Assembly: GCF_022605165.1 (NCBI RefSeq)
Contig: NC_063068.1
Span: forward strand, 1,426,001-1,490,000
Length of the DNA stretch: 64,000 nucleotides
Direction: 5' to 3'
Origin: Purpureocillium takamizusanense
Taxonomy: Eukaryota; Ascomycota; Sordariomycetes; Hypocreales; Ophiocordycipitaceae
Both the position numbers and the translations under genes were made by a program. Below, piece by piece: positions 1 to 12,244 of the stretch. The notes beneath the pieces were generated by a model that was not told the origin of the DNA, did not search any database, and saw only the letters and a program-made list of their open reading frames with translations. Every line of letters begins with the position of its first letter. Position 1 is the stretch's first letter.

Positions 1-567
1 GAGCTGAGAGGTCTTATGCCCTTCGCCATCGTCGGTTCGGAGGACATTGTCGAGATTGGCGGCCGCAAGGCCCGCGCTCGTCAGTACCCTTGGGGAGTTG
101 TCGAGGTCGACAACCCGCGCCACTCCGACTTCCTGGCCATTCGATCCGCCCTCCTTCACAGCCACTTGGCTGACCTGAAGGAAATCACGCACGATTTCCT
201 GTACGAGAACTATCGTACTGAGAAGCTGTCCAAGAGCGTCGACGGCGCCTCTGGAAAGTATGACATGCCCCCCCGGCTTCTGCAAACCACTCTTTTCTAA
301 CGCAATGGCAGTGCCGACAGCTCGATGAACCCCGAGGATCTTGCCTCCCAGTCCGTTCGTCTCAAGGAGGAGCAGCTCCGGCGAGAAGAGGAGAAGCTGC
401 GCGAGATCGAACTCAAGGTCCAGCGCGAAATCAACGAGAAGCGACAGGAGCTCTTGGCCCGCGAGTCGCAGCTGCGCGAGATCGAGGCCCGCATGCAGCG
501 GGAAGCATCGCAGGCCACGCCCGCGCCGGCCGAGGCTGCCAACGGCGAGCACCCACACCCGGAATAG
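1..567 (+). CDS. Septin, C-terminal part (5' end outside window)
   Basis: Exons 1-257 and 312-567; the intron 258-311 (GTATGA donor, CTAAC branch, GGCAG acceptor) joins AA+T in frame, giving 170 residues in view. The start of the window is already in frame. The sequence holds the end of the septin GTPase domain: RQYPWGVVEVDN, then the septin-unique element DLKEITHDFLYENYRTEKL. A long charged coiled coil follows from about residue 90 (KEEQLRREEEKLREIEL and similar heptads). Septins form heteromeric filaments at septa and hyphal branch sites, and the coil pairs neighbouring subunits. The spacing and the DSSMNPEDLASQ stretch before the coil recall the Cdc11/AspA class rather than Cdc3/AspB. That class call is from memory and needs the missing GTPase domain. 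Family assignment is firm. Confidence 0.93.
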
Positions 568-1479
568 ATCATCTCACACAAAACACGGGGTCTTCGAGCG
601 GTATCCTGATAAACGAAGTGCGATGTTGGTCTACTTTATTGCTCTCGGCGTTGGTTTTGTTCCGCCTCCCTGAACGAAGGAGGGGAGGGTCGGAGAGTAT
701 TCCCCTGGCTGCAGCAAAATCGAATCGAGTCTTTTTTTTTACCCTTTCACACTGCCATTTTACACAGCCAGAAAAGCTGCCCATGAATGAGATTACGGTA
801 GACATCGAGGTGAGTTATCGGGAGAGGCGGGGCCTGAGTTGGGGCAGCCTGCTTCTCGTGGCTTCTTGACGGACTACCGAGCACTGACTTCGTGCGAAAC
901 TTTGCGCTGGCATGTGCCGGGTGAGACGGGACGCGGAAGGGGCTTGCGGCAGATCCACGCGATGAGCGAGTGTGTATGGTTGCAGCAAGCCGTCGCAAGG
1001 GCAGCTCCCATGGCCCTCGACCCCGTTGCGGGTATATTGATTGGAGCCGCGTCTGTTTGTTGCCTGGCCTGTACCTGCGGCATCCCGCTTATTTCTCCAT
1101 TTCCTAGCCTTTTAGTGGACTTCTAATGCAAATATCGAATACCTTCCGAAATTTAGCGAAACGCGAATGCAGCACGCATAGGTGCGACTGTAATGATATT
1201 GGTGATCTCGCTTTGTCAAACAAAACGGGCGTGGTGCTCGGACAGATATGGACAGGACGCGATTAGGAAACAAGGAGCAGAGAAAGTGTCATGAACGCCT
1301 AACCCAATTTGCGCCTCTGCGCTCTGAGAAAGAACGACGAGGCAATATCAAGAAAGAAGGAAACAGCATGTCATGGTACAAGCCTTACTTCGCAACTATA
1401 GCACCCGGCAGCCGTATTCGACCTGCTTCCTCCTTCATACCCGCAATCTGTTCTAGCCTGGCTGTATGAATAAGTCCGT
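568..1479. other. Intergenic, convergent septin / BI-1 3' regions
   Basis: About 0.9 kb between the septin stop and the stop of the minus-strand Bax-inhibitor gene, so it should hold two 3' untranslated regions. A T-rich run near 730-740 is the only compositional feature. I see no coding reading with codon bias or splice logic, and no tRNA-like A and B boxes. Confidence 0.6.
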
Positions 1480-2502
1480 TCAGTTGTTGGACTGACTGTT
1501 GAGGATGCGCAAGATGGCCAGGAACAGGTTAATGATGTCGAGATAAAGGCTGATGGCGGCGGCAATCTCCTCTTCAACGTGATGCTTGCGCATGATGAGC
1601 TGCGTGTCGACAAGGATATATGCGCTGAAGATGAGGGCAGCGAGGCCACCGTAGATGAGCTCGCCGGTGGAGCTGTAGGGCAGGAACATGGCCATGAAAC
1701 CGAAAAGGACGAGCCCCCAGAGTGCGCCGAAGAGGTAGGGCATCCACGAGGTGAAGTCGTACTTGGTCTGGCAGGCGAAGAGGGTGAGGAATACAAAAAG
1801 GCCAGCAGTCAGGATGACGGCGTTGAGAACGATGGACGTCTTATAGAAGGAGACTATGACGGAGACGGTGTAGGCCTCAGCGAGAGTGAAGAGCGACAGG
1901 AAGAGCAAGTTTGTCGGGTACGACTTGCGCTTCCAGTACGTTAGGCCCATGAAGACCATGGCGCCGATGAGCTAGTATAGCTTATTAGCAAATTGGTGGA
2001 CTAGTGGGTGTTGAGTCGGGAAGCGTACCGAGATCCAGACGACACCAGGGTGGCTCTGGATCCACGTCTTGTAGGCCTCGCTGAAAAAGGTGAGGGCGCT
2101 GACGCCGGCGGTGGCGAGCAGCTGAACGGTGAGGATGGTGTAGACCTTGCGAACGAACTGGTTGCGGATGTCGACAGTCGCTTCGGCCACGGAGCCGCCA
2201 AACTGAGATGGTTATCATGTCAGCCTATTTGACCGTGTTTGAGACGCCGCCACAGCTCCTGGGGCTTCACGGCGCCGCGCATCCGCCATCTTCGGGGGGG
2301 AGCCTACCTTGAAGTCATCCGGGATGTTGTCCTCACTGCTGCGCGGGGGACCGAACAGGCCCTGTGTCTCGTCGCGGCCCGCGGCGGATGAAGGGCCGCC
2401 CTCGGTCGCGGTGGCAGAGTACGACGGCGGCGCGTGCGTGTAGTCTTCGTGCTCGTCCGGGTCGTGCTGCGCCGCGGGCTGGTACTTTGCGTTGGACGCC
2501 AT
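1480..2502 (-). CDS. BXI1: Bax inhibitor-1 / LFG-family membrane protein
   Basis: Three exons on the minus strand: 2502-2308, 2202-2029, 1971-1480, all joining in phase 0, 286 aa. Introns begin GTAGGC and GTACGC and end CTCAG and ACTAG. The first 65 residues are hydrophilic and Pro/Ser-rich (MASNAKYQPAAQ start). Seven hydrophobic segments follow, from VYTILTVQLLATAGV to the last helix in LYLDIINLFLAILRIL, a hallmark of the lifeguard/BI-1 group. These are ER or vacuolar membrane proteins that leak Ca2+ and temper cell death and the unfolded-protein response. An in-frame ATG ten codons upstream exists (2532); 2502 is preferred because MASN begins the recognisable protein. The family is clear, the exact subcellular role is inferred. 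Confidence 0.93.
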
Positions 2503-5500
2503 GGCGAGGGCTGGAGATTGTCTTCCCGACAAAGGAACTCGCAGGGCCAGCTATCTGAGTTGTCGTAAATACAGATGCCGGCTGTAAGCGGCAAGCAAGC
2601 GATGGCGATGTTGATATCTTGATGCGTCAAATGGACCCCGTCGGTTGTCGTCAGTCAAGTGATGGTGGTGGTGGTGGTGGTGGTGTCACCCTGACGCCGA
2701 GCGGGCAGGCAGCTGCGGGTGGTGGACGTCAGGTGGAGACAGGTGTGGCGAGAGTTGTGGCTTGGTGTGGCTGTGCGGAGGGCCCACGTGGGCCATCGAC
2801 GATTGGACGATATCTGACGGCTGCAGGTGGCTCGTCTGCAGCCTCGTTATGCCGTGTCGCATCCATGTCGGTGACAAGTTGAAGCACAGAGGTCCGGGAA
2901 CTAGGTAGACAATGCTGTAGAATTCAGCAAACGTTGAATACATGGCGCACAGACTACCAGTAAACTTGAGATTCTCTATATACGAAACATGGTATTGGCT
3001 GCCAACGCCGGTCGGCAGCGCGCTCGGTGCAAATGCACCTGTAAGTCGACCCTGAAAGTCCGAAGTACCGACACAGGAGCGCGTACTCGTACGAGCAACA
3101 CGAGCGGGACGACACCCTCCCCTGCATCTTGCAGAAGCATGCACGCACCGAATGCAGTGGCAGAAACGGCCACTGGCCGAAGATCACGCCGCTTTGCTGC
3201 GGCCGACGATGCACAATGCCCTTCAAGGTTATGATATGCCGCAGGCGCGCGTCAACGGAGGGCATGACGGAGCGTCGTGGCAGACGGTCGCTGGACGCAC
3301 GGCCGCGACGGAGGGGACCACCAGGGCGACGAACGAACCTGGCGCGCCCATGACGGCGACTGGGACTCGCGCGAACGCTTGGACAGCGACAATCTGGGCT
3401 TCCTTTCTGGGGGCCAGATCTTCTGCAGCCCCTTTTCAGTGGGCTGCAGGAAGAGGGAGGGCGCCGTCCACCACCACTCACCGAACTGCAGCGAATGCAC
3501 TAACATGGGATGGCACCCCGCTTCTTCCCCCCCTCTGGCCCCTCTTCGGCTCAGGAGTGACAAGGCGGGTTCGCAGGGGCGCCTCGACAACCTCAAATGA
3601 AGATCAAGTGGGCCGGAGAACCCACTGGGGCTGCCAAGTGAAAGGCGACTCGCAGCCCTCCGCGACGGAGTTTTTTTTCTGCGTGGATGCGTGGGCACTG
3701 GCTCGCCGAAGGACCACTTGGTTGAAAGGTACAAAATTGCAGCTCAAGGTACATGAGAGGAGCCTGTAGCTGGGAGCCTCCAGCTGCATTGCATTGTCCA
3801 GTGAGCGCACCGCTAATTGGCCGCCTTAGTACTGAGCACCGACCTGGGAGCTCAAGGTATTAGCCTGAGGTGGTTCCTGTGAGCTGCACTGCACCACACT
3901 GCACGACTCCCTCCAGGGCTTTCTCCTTCGCGCGGGGTTTGACCCCCTTTGTTCTGACTGTCGACACAGGACTTACGACTTATTGAGAAGCGTGTCTGGG
4001 TCGCCCTGCGGACCCCTCCACACCTGCATCTGGGATGGATGGCCTTGACCGCTTCCATGACGCTGAGGCTTCCCGGGCGTCTAATCGCATTTCACGTGGT
4101 GATTGATGCCTGCTGGCTCGGGAGCGTAGAGGGGAAGGTTGCGGGCGAGTGGGGGGACATTCCGGTTCGTGGACCTGCCTGTCGAGGATCACGATGGCTG
4201 GCGGCATGACGAGCGGGGAGACATGCTCTCCCTTGCGTGGAGGCCACCGCATCGCATCCACTCACTCACAGTATTTGTATCGTCCCTGGCGAGGAGTAGA
4301 CAGGACAGAACAGGGCACTCGCGGAGCGTCTTCGTCGACAGCGCTGCGTGGAGGTATATGTCGCCGCCGAAAGCTTGAACGGCGGTAGCTCACGTCGAGC
4401 GGCGGGCGCTGGAGTCAGGTCAGTGGTGACACATGGTGACACCTGGCATTGCTTGGATGCTGCTTCGGCTCATCAGCTTGCGTGCGTGCGTGCCGGGGCG
4501 GGAGGCCTTTTCTTGTGTCGTTGGATGCACAAGACGTTGCTGTCGCCGCGGATATAACCAAATTCGAATACCTTGGGCTTCATAGGGAGGCTTGACTGTT
4601 CGTGAGCAGGCGCCCTCGGCAGGGCCTTCCCCGGACTCTTAGCACATGCCATAGCGTGGAAAGCACGCAAAGGTGCAGCTGTCCTTTGCCCGTCTGGGAT
4701 GGAAGGAGGGGAAGAGACCAAACGACGACGCGGGCACATCAGAAGGCGCCAGCTTTGAACGACGTTTGACATGGAAGCTCGCACGGGCTACGATGGATGC
4801 AATGGGAGCCGGGCTCGATTGGCAGAGGGCCTCCAGGGTTCAAGGTTTCGATGCCTGCTGCGTGGAAGTCCAAGTCGATACTTTACAAGTCGCCTGCGTG
4901 GCAGCCTTGCCCTCCCCCCTTGCCTCCCCCTCTTTGACCACCACCACCCACGGAAGGCCTGCCACAGTAGAAGTGCTTAAACTCCCAGCCAGCCAGCGAG
5001 CCAACCCACGTTTACTGCGGGCGCCGACAACGTTGCGTTGCGCCCATCGGCCTTCACATCCTCATCCTCATCCTTGCCCGCACCCTCACCCTCACCCTCA
5101 TCCTCCTCGTCCTTGTTATGTTTGCATGGTTTATATCCTTCCCTCTCCACAGGCGCTCTCAGTCTCTCGCCAGCTGCGAGGCGCACTTGTCCGGTTTCGC
5201 ATGGCCATCCGTCGACCTAGTAAACTGCCGTTGAGCTCAGCTGCCGCCGCAGCATCTCCGTCCACCCCTATATATTGCAGCACTGCACCCCCTTCTGAGG
5301 CGCGCACGCGACGGCAACAAAACAGGAAATACTAAAAAAGACAACAAAGTCAACGACGTCTCTGCGCACTGTCGCCGGCGAAGACCTCTCGTCAAACTTC
5401 CTGCAGTGCGCAGCCGATTTTGCGGCCCGCCCAGAGTGCAGCATCTCCACTGCGCCGTGTGTCCTGACGAGATCATCGCGGCGCTGCACTGGCCACGCCC

Positions 5501-5942
5501 CCCCTCCTCCCCCCCTCTGGGCCTATTGCAGGGGCTCGATTCGTCCGGGAGATCTTCCAGGCGGCTTCTGTGTCTGGACCAGGGCGCGACAAGGAGAAAC
5601 ACGGGCCACCCCACCAGCCCGCCGCACTTTAATACCAGAAGAGAAGCAAACGCTTTACCGACCCTATCTTACCTTACCTACAAGTACTACGCCGTGCAGC
5701 ACCAACCACCTCCACCGCTCGCCCGCCAGCCCGCCCGCTCGTTCGCTCGCTCGCCCGCCGTTGCCACTGCATCCTTCCCCTCGACTCGACGGAAAATCTG
5801 CTGGTCGGATTGCACCACGAAGCAGCAGCGGCGCCGACGAGAGAGCAGCAGCCCGCCCCCTCGAACTCGCCCTCTCCTCTCCTCTCCTCTCCTCTCATGA
5901 CGGACACTCGTTCTTCGCCAGGCCCGCCAATCGCTTGACGCA
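2503..5942. other. Long gene-poor intergenic region upstream of ceramide synthase
   Basis: About 3.4 kb between two divergent genes. Contents I can see: a GGT microsatellite near 2660-2687; a pyrimidine-rich CTCATC/CTCACC run near 5055-5115; a GCTC/GCCC run near 5718-5760; and a CTCTC repeat at about 5873-5896 just before the ceramide synthase ATG, typical of fungal 5' leaders. Several 100-220-codon open frames occur, but all have random, Arg/Ser/Pro-rich translations on overlapping frames and no family resemblance. No RNA gene recognised. Confidence 0.5.
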
Positions 5943-7699
5943 ATGGGCGACTACCAGCCGGACGAGCCTTCGTCGCCCGTCGCCGCTGTCGGCGCTGCAA
6001 AGGCTGCTGCGCGACCGCAGCTCAGGACCGGCTCCAGCAACCCCAACATGAACGGCCCGCTCTACATGCAAACGTCGGGCAGCAATGTCGTCCTCGTACG
6101 CAGGCTGAAGCGCAAGGAGGATGGCACCTGGAAGCACCTTGCGCGGTGGTTCGTCGAGAACCAGATTGGTGCGTCCCCTCCTCTTCGCCGCATGCTCTTT
6201 AACACCCATCCCACGCTGCTTGCAAGTCGCATGCCCAAGATATGCTTTGGTCGCCGTCGCCGTTTGCCGCTGATCTCGCTGGCCATTAATTGGCTTGCAA
6301 TGCCAATAGCCCCCGATTGTACAGCAGCTTCTTGAACGTCTCCCAGCTGACGCTTTTGCTCGCTCAGGCCTCTCGTTCAACCTCCTTGCGCTCTTGTTCT
6401 TGGCGCATACCTTCATTCCGAAAGCGAGAACACACACCCACAAGTTTTTTCACCTTTCGTACTACAGCGACCAGACTGGAAAATATGGCATTGGCTTCGA
6501 CGATGCTTATTTCATCACCTTTTGCATCGTGCTCTTCACCGGCCTGCGGGCCGGCATGATGGAGTACGTTCTGGCCCCGTTCGCCAGGCTTCAGGGTGTC
6601 ACCAAGCGAAAGACCTTGACTCGCTTCAGCGAACAGGCCTGGCTGCTGGTTTACTACTGCTTTTTTTGGACACTTGGCGTGGTATGAAGGCTCCGTCTCC
6701 ACCTCCGCCCGAGCACGGCTGACCCTTTCGCAGTACATCTACAGCACGTCGCCGCATTACATGAACATGCGAGGACTCTGGACCGACTGGCCGGACCGGG
6801 AGATGGATGGCCTCATGAAGGGCTATGTCCTGGCGCAGTGGGCCTTTTGGCTGCAGCAGATTATTGTCATCAACATTGAGGAGCGCCGCAAGGACCACTG
6901 GCAAATGTTCAGCCACCACATCATCACCACTGCTCTGATCTCGTCGTGCTACTGCTATCACTTCACCCGCATCGGCAACTTCATTCTGGTCATCATGGAC
7001 GTGGTGGACTTGTTCTTTCCAGTACGTACTCAACGATACGATACGCTTCACAGACGTGGTCCGACACATGCTAACTAGTATTAGGTTGCCAAATGTCTCA
7101 AGTACACGGGCCATAACACGCTTTGTGATGTCTTCTTTGGTATCTTCATGGTCTCGTGGTTCATTGCCCGCCACGTCTTTTACATCATGGGCTGCTGGTC
7201 AGTGTACGCTCATACGCCGAACGTTATGCCGTATGGCTGTTTCCGTGGTTCCAACGCCAACCTCATCGGACCCGAGGACCCCCCTCCTGGTCTGTCGTAC
7301 CTCATCGAACCCTTCCTCAGCTCTACCGGCCGTGTATGCTACAACACCACGGTCAAATGGGCGTTCCTTGCGCCACTGCTTCTGCTTCAGGTCATCACTA
7401 TTGTGTGGTTCACCATGATCGTCCGTGTCGCTGTCAAGGTTATTCGTGGCGACGGCGCCGAGGACACGCGGAGTGACGACGAGGGAGACGAGGAAGAGGC
7501 CGAAGAAGAGGACGAGTTTGTTTACGAGGAGGCTCAACCTCTCGAGGAAGAAGTCGGCGTGGAGGAGCTGGACCTAAAGAATTGGGAGCGCCGAACCGGG
7601 GTTAAGCGCCAGGCTAGCAGCTCTGGGGTCAGCTTGCCGGGCCACAGCGATCGGAAGGAGCTCCTCGGACGGATAGGCTGCGAGAAGCAGGTCGACTAA
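5943..7699 (+). CDS. LAG1: Ceramide synthase (LAG1/LAC1 TLC-domain acyltransferase)
   Basis: Four exons: 5943-6168, 6368-6681, 6734-7021, 7085-7699; 480 aa. Introns have GTGCGT, GTATGA and GTACGT donors and CAG/TAG acceptors, and phases close exactly. The protein condenses a long-chain sphingoid base with acyl-CoA in the ER. The diagnostic Lag motif is present: HWQMFSHHIITTALI puts the catalytic His pair near residues 241-242, and ILVIMDVVDLFFP gives the two Asp residues near 269 and 272. At least six hydrophobic segments span residues 75-395. The C-terminal 85 residues are strongly acidic (SDDEGDEEEAEEEDEF), resembling the casein-kinase-2 target tails of yeast Lag1/Lac1. Fungi often have two paralogues (LagA and BarA types); I cannot decide between them from sequence alone. 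Confidence 0.95.
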
Positions 7700-8240
7700 G
7701 GCTGATGAAGCGACGGGTGGCGGTGTTTGGAGGTTTACGTGCATTAGGTGCTTTGGGTGTTTGGAAGCAGGGACTGGGGGCACCGCTCCCAATATTCCCC
7801 CCCATGCTTCGTGCTTTACTTGGGTCAGGCCCCCGCGTGGCAGCCGGGGCTGGCGTGCTTTCGCGGTCTGAGATTTCCTGACGCATAGAGGCGATGCCCC
7901 TTAGAGACGATACGGCCGACTTGAAAGGCTTGTTTGATTGCTGGCAGTGGGCCGAGAGCGAGCCCATTTGCTGAGGCGATCACTGACTGGGTTCTGGCTG
8001 GACTGGGTTCATCATTGTTAACGAATAAGCGGCGGCCGAGCCGCTGCTCCTATGATTTGATCGACGATGCCTCAGTGACAGCCGTGCGTTGGCCGTGAGG
8101 ATACACGTGTTCCTCAGCGTCGAAATGGGCATGCATGATAGTTGAAAATATGGCAGGAATGCCATCCAAGCCGGACCGCTATATTGACACCTGGAGGCTA
8201 TAAAAAGTCAATCATATATCGTTGACGCTTTCCCTATCTA
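7700..8240. other. Convergent 3' intergenic region
   Basis: 540 bp between the stops of ceramide synthase (+) and the acyl-CoA synthetase (-). It should hold both 3' untranslated regions; AT-rich stretches with TATAAAAAG near 8199 and ATATATCG near 8214 may serve as polyadenylation elements of the minus-strand gene. Nothing else seen. Confidence 0.5.
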
Positions 8241-10041
8241 CTATGCCTTGACCGAGCCGCCGGCGGCGGCGGCAGCCTTCAGAGCCTCGACGGCCATGTC
8301 ACGCAGCTTGAACTTTTGGATCTTGCCGCTGGCTGTCTTGGGATACTCGTCGACCCAGAAGACGTGCTTGGGGACGAGGTGGCTCGAGAGCTTGGCGCGC
8401 ACCCAGGAGCGGACGGCGTCCTTTGTCAGGACTTGGGGACCGCCCTCCTGCTGCTGCTGCTGCTGCTGGTCGGTTGCGTTGGCGTCGGTGTCGGCGGTGA
8501 CCCAGTCGCGGCGAGGGATGACAAAGGCGGCGACGCTCTCGCCGAGGCGTTCGTCGGGGACGCCCACGACGGAGACCTCCTTGACGCCGGGAAGCTGGAA
8601 GAGGCAGTTTTCGACCTCGAGGGGGTGGATGTTCTCGCCGCCGCGGATGATGAGGTCCTTGATGCGGCCGGTGATGGTGACGTAGCCGTCGGCATCCATC
8701 TCGGCCTCGTCACCCGAGTACATCCAGACGGTGGTGCCGCCGGGCGACTTCTTGCCCGGGGTGGCGGTATCGGCGTTGTCGGTCGGGAGGCCCGGGTGAT
8801 GGGGCTCCTCGATGCGGACCTCGGCGGTGCGCTCCGGATCGCCGTAGTAGCCCTTCATGACGAGGTAGCCCGAGGCGGCGAGCTCGCCGCGCGTGTTGAG
8901 GGGCAGGATGCGGGAGCGGTCCGTGGGGTCGACGATCTTGACGGTGGTATGGGGCATGGGGCGGCCGACGGACGAGGTGCGCTTGGCGAAGGGGTCGGAG
9001 GGCGTGGTCATGCAGTTGACGGGGCTGGTCTCGGTCATGCCGTAGCAGATGACGAGGTCCTCGAGGCCGAGGCGCTGGTAGATGCGGCGCATGAGGGCCT
9101 CGGGGACGCTGCTGCCGGCGACGATGCCCTTGCGGAGGCTGCGCGGGGCGGCGCCGCCGCGGACGAGGCCGGCGTCGAGGGCCTCGAGGACGGCGACGAG
9201 CATGGTGCTGACGCCGTAGAGGCCGGTGGCGTCGCGGTCGAGGCACATGCGCAGCGTGGCGACGGGGTCAAAGGCCGGGCTGGGGAACAGCAGGGCGGCG
9301 CCCGTCGTGGCCGTGGCCATGTAGCCGAGCACGGAGCCGAAGCAGTGGAAGAGCGGGGGCGGCACCACGACGCGGTCGCCCGGATCGAGGCCCATGCGGT
9401 GGGCGATGAACGCCCCGTTGTTGAGGATGGACGAGTGCGCCAGCATGGCCGCCTTGGGCGTCGACGTGGTGCCCGACGTGAACTGGATGTTGATGGTGTC
9501 GGACGGGAGGAGCAGCTCCGAGGGCGTCACGGGCGCGTCGGAGCCCGCGAGCAGCGCCGCGTACGGCGTCAGCGCGGGGCACGCCTCGAGCGGGAATGTG
9601 ACGTTGGGGTGGTAGGCCCTGTTGTCGACGACGACGACGTGCCTCAGCGAGGGCACGGCGGCGCTTCGCAGGGGGCCACCCGCGCGTAAACCGCCCCCTC
9701 CTCCGTCACCACCCGCCACGACGGCGGCGAGCAGTTCCTCGTTGCTGCGCCCGTTGCCCGGCTTGTAGGCGAGGTCGGTGACGGCGCCGATGACGAGCAG
9801 CTCGGCGCCGAGGTGGGCGAGGGCGGCGCAGACCTGGGCGGCGTTGAAGCTCGGGTTCAGGGGCACGAGGACGGCGCCGAGCTTGAAGGCGGCGTAGCTG
9901 AGCGCGGCGAACTCGGGCCCGTTGCCGAGCGAGACGGCCACGCGGTCGCCCTTGCGCACGCCGAGCGCCGCCAGCGAGGCGGCGAGCCGGTTGGAGAGGA
10001 GGTCGAGGCCGCGGTACGTGAGGACCGTCTCCTCCACATCG

Positions 10042-10073
<32 letters not shown>

Positions 10074-10642
10074 AGCGGGAGTCGAGGCTATGGCGGCGAC
10101 GGGCGCGCGCGCAATGACGGCGGGCCGGTCGGCGTGCCGCGCGACGGTGGCGGCAAAGTGCTCCGGGATGGTGCCGGGGTAGAGAGCTGGCTGCGGGGAG
10201 CGGTTAGCCGTTGGCCATTGCCATGCTTGGAGGTGAGGATGGACGACGACGACGACGACGAGTAGTGGTAGGTGAGAAAGGCCGAAGCATCAAGCATCAC
10301 CGTCTCCGTCCTCGACCCCATCCCGTGGGCAGGCACAAGGCACGCCTCCTTCATTCACGCGCATGAGAGGCCAGCATCGTCATCATCATCCTCATCCTCC
10401 TCATCCTCGTTGTCACGTACCTCGCTCGGCCCACGGCGTATGCTCAGCCCCTCGGTGCCCATGAACCTCGCCTGCCCTCGCCCCCGACACGACGACACGG
10501 CAACGGCAAAGCCCACGAGGCCGTTGTTGGCCCGCCAGCACGGCGACGACAAGGACAAGAACGAGGACGATGACGCCCTCGCCGCAGTAGCCAACACAGC
10601 CGCCGCCGCCGGCCTCAGCGGCGTGCGAGTCCGGAGCCCCAT
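8241..10642 (-). CDS. AMP-binding acyl-CoA synthetase, probably mitochondrial (ACSF2-like)
   Basis: Two exons, 10642-10421 and 10190-8241 (intron GTACGT...CCGCAG, 230 bp, phase 0), 723 aa. It activates a carboxylic acid to acyl-AMP and then the CoA thioester. Visible adenylate-forming motifs: FTSGTTSTPKAAML (A3 loop, about residue 315), YGMTETSP, the YSGDEAEMDADGY core, GRIKDLIIRGGENIHP (about 585) and the catalytic Lys in KTASGKIQK (about 700). The first exon encodes a basic Ala/Ser/Arg-rich leader without early acids (MGLRTRTPLRPAAAAVLATA), as in a mitochondrial presequence, and the end (GGSVKA) is not PTS1. Odd: two CAG-encoded glutamine runs (nine Gln at 10043-10072, seven at 8450-8473) and a Gly-rich insertion lengthen it beyond the usual 570-620 residues. 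Substrate unknown. Confidence 0.9.
10043..10072 (+). repeat. CTG/CAG trinucleotide repeat coding polyglutamine
   Basis: A run of about nine CTG units on the plus strand reads as CAG (Gln) in the N-terminal part of the acyl-CoA synthetase, between the leader and the first conserved block. A second, shorter run lies at 8450-8473 in the same gene near its C-terminus. Confidence 0.85.
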
Positions 10643-12244
10643 TCCCTGTTGACCTCCTATTTCTTGTCTCTTTCTTTCTCTCTCTGTCTCTTCCCCCGTC
10701 TCGTGTCTGCTGCCAACCGTCCGTCCGTCCGTCCCCCGAGAGTTCGTTTGGCGCAGCTACGTACGGTAGCTGTTGTTGTGCCGGTCAGGGTGCGCAACAC
10801 GGCGACGAATGAGATAGGCTGTGCGCGCTGGAAAACGCAGCAAGCAGCAAACGGGGGGGGAAGGATAGTCCCACGAATGCAGAGATGAAATGGGAAATAA
10901 AAGAAAAAGAAACCCCGAACAGCAGGAGCGGAGGAGAGAGGCTCACGGGCTGCCTCAGACACAAGACGGGTCGGTCCCAAGTAATACCAAGGAGGAGGAG
11001 GAGAACGCAGCGCCGCGAGTGCGTGCGTGCCGCCGGCTTAAACACCCCCCTCTTCTCGTCTTATTATTACTGTTGCCGTCTGGCTGCTCGGTCTGGTCCC
11101 TCGGCTGCCCGTGGGTGGAAGCTCCCTCCCACCCCGCCTTCGGTTTCCCCCTGTCAGAACCTACAGCGGCATCTAGTCGCGCGTGGGCAGCCAGAGGACT
11201 CCACAGCGGTTGGCGACCGTCGCTCGATTGGCGGGCTTGTGGGCAGAGCAGGGAGCAAGGCTGGGGGCGGTTCTGCCGAACCCCAGCCCAGCATATACAG
11301 CGAAGCCGACGGGTGTCTGGGGCGGGGTTACGCTATGACGCCCGTGCCGTTTTCCCCCAACAGCCCGACGCACGTCCCCGCCGTCTCTGTAGGGGTCCCG
11401 CCTTCCATTTGCGGGCGGCCACTGGCACTGGGCAAGCTGGGGTCGCCTTCGTCAGGTACTGTGCCTCACATATGGCCATGTCAAGGTACGGACGCAACCT
11501 GTGGTCTGGACTCCACAACATCGTCTCTGCAATTCCCAATTCCGCTTCTCGAGTAATTGCCTATCTGAGCCTGCTCGGCTGGATGCCCGCGGCGTTTGAA
11601 TTGATGCCCCCTTTTCTCTAAGCACCGACCCCTTCTTTGTCTATATGTGTAATGGCTGTGCTGTGTGCCGAAGCCACCGTCCTGGCCCAGGCACCAGCAC
11701 GCTTCCTTGCGTGTCCTGCCGGGGCCGCGTCGTACAAGCCCGTTCACCGTCTTCACTCACCCAAGAAAAAAAAACCCACTCCGAAAGAAATGCGCCTGTG
11801 TCGCTGACGTGTCTTGCAAACAGCCGACAATGCATGCGCAGGAGGGCTGCCCCCCCGCGCGTCCCTCATCGCCGCGCCTTGAGCCACCCGGGGAGCCAAG
11901 ACGTATAGGAGTCGTGATGATTAAAACACATAGAGCCGAAACATGCAGACAAGATCCAGTCTATCCCATCCGCTCTCTGTATGCGGATCAAATAATTGTG
12001 CTCGTTGGCTTGGCGGCAGCGGCTCGCGGGCCGCCAAAGACGCTGTTTCAATGAACAAGTGACGCAAGGAAATGGCCCAGGTATGGCTGCGACGACGTCC
12101 GGGCCGCCGCGCACAAGCATGGCGCAAGAAGGCTGATGAAGTGCCGGCGCTTGCGCGGGCGCCGCAGTTTCATGCAGACATGCCAATGCACCGTCAGCAG
12201 CACCACGTCTGAGCCACGCGCGAGCGTCGTCGTCAGCGCCGTGG
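10643..12244. other. Intergenic region between acyl-CoA synthetase and OCH1
   Basis: 1.6 kb holding the promoter of the acyl-CoA synthetase and the 3' region of OCH1 (both minus strand). There are pyrimidine-rich CTCTCT runs near 10670-10700 that could belong to the 5' leader, and GGAGGAGGAGG near 10990. Open frames of up to 243 codons overlap on several frames and give random-looking translations; none is supported. Confidence 0.5.

Noticed and set aside
2954..3769. Overlapping open frames of 100-205 codons on both strands between BI-1 and ceramide synthase
   Set aside because: Translations are Arg/Ser/Pro-rich and unlike any family, several frames overlap antisense, and no splice-consistent extension exists; expected by chance in GC-rich DNA.
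4800..4880. tRNA-like TTGGCAGAGGG with a weak GGTTTCGATGCC
   Set aside because: Stems do not pair; chance match.
8316..9689. 457-codon plus-strand open frame antisense to the acyl-CoA synthetase
   Set aside because: Gly/Val/Asp/Ala-rich mirror of a GC-rich gene; the minus strand shows all adenylate-forming motifs.
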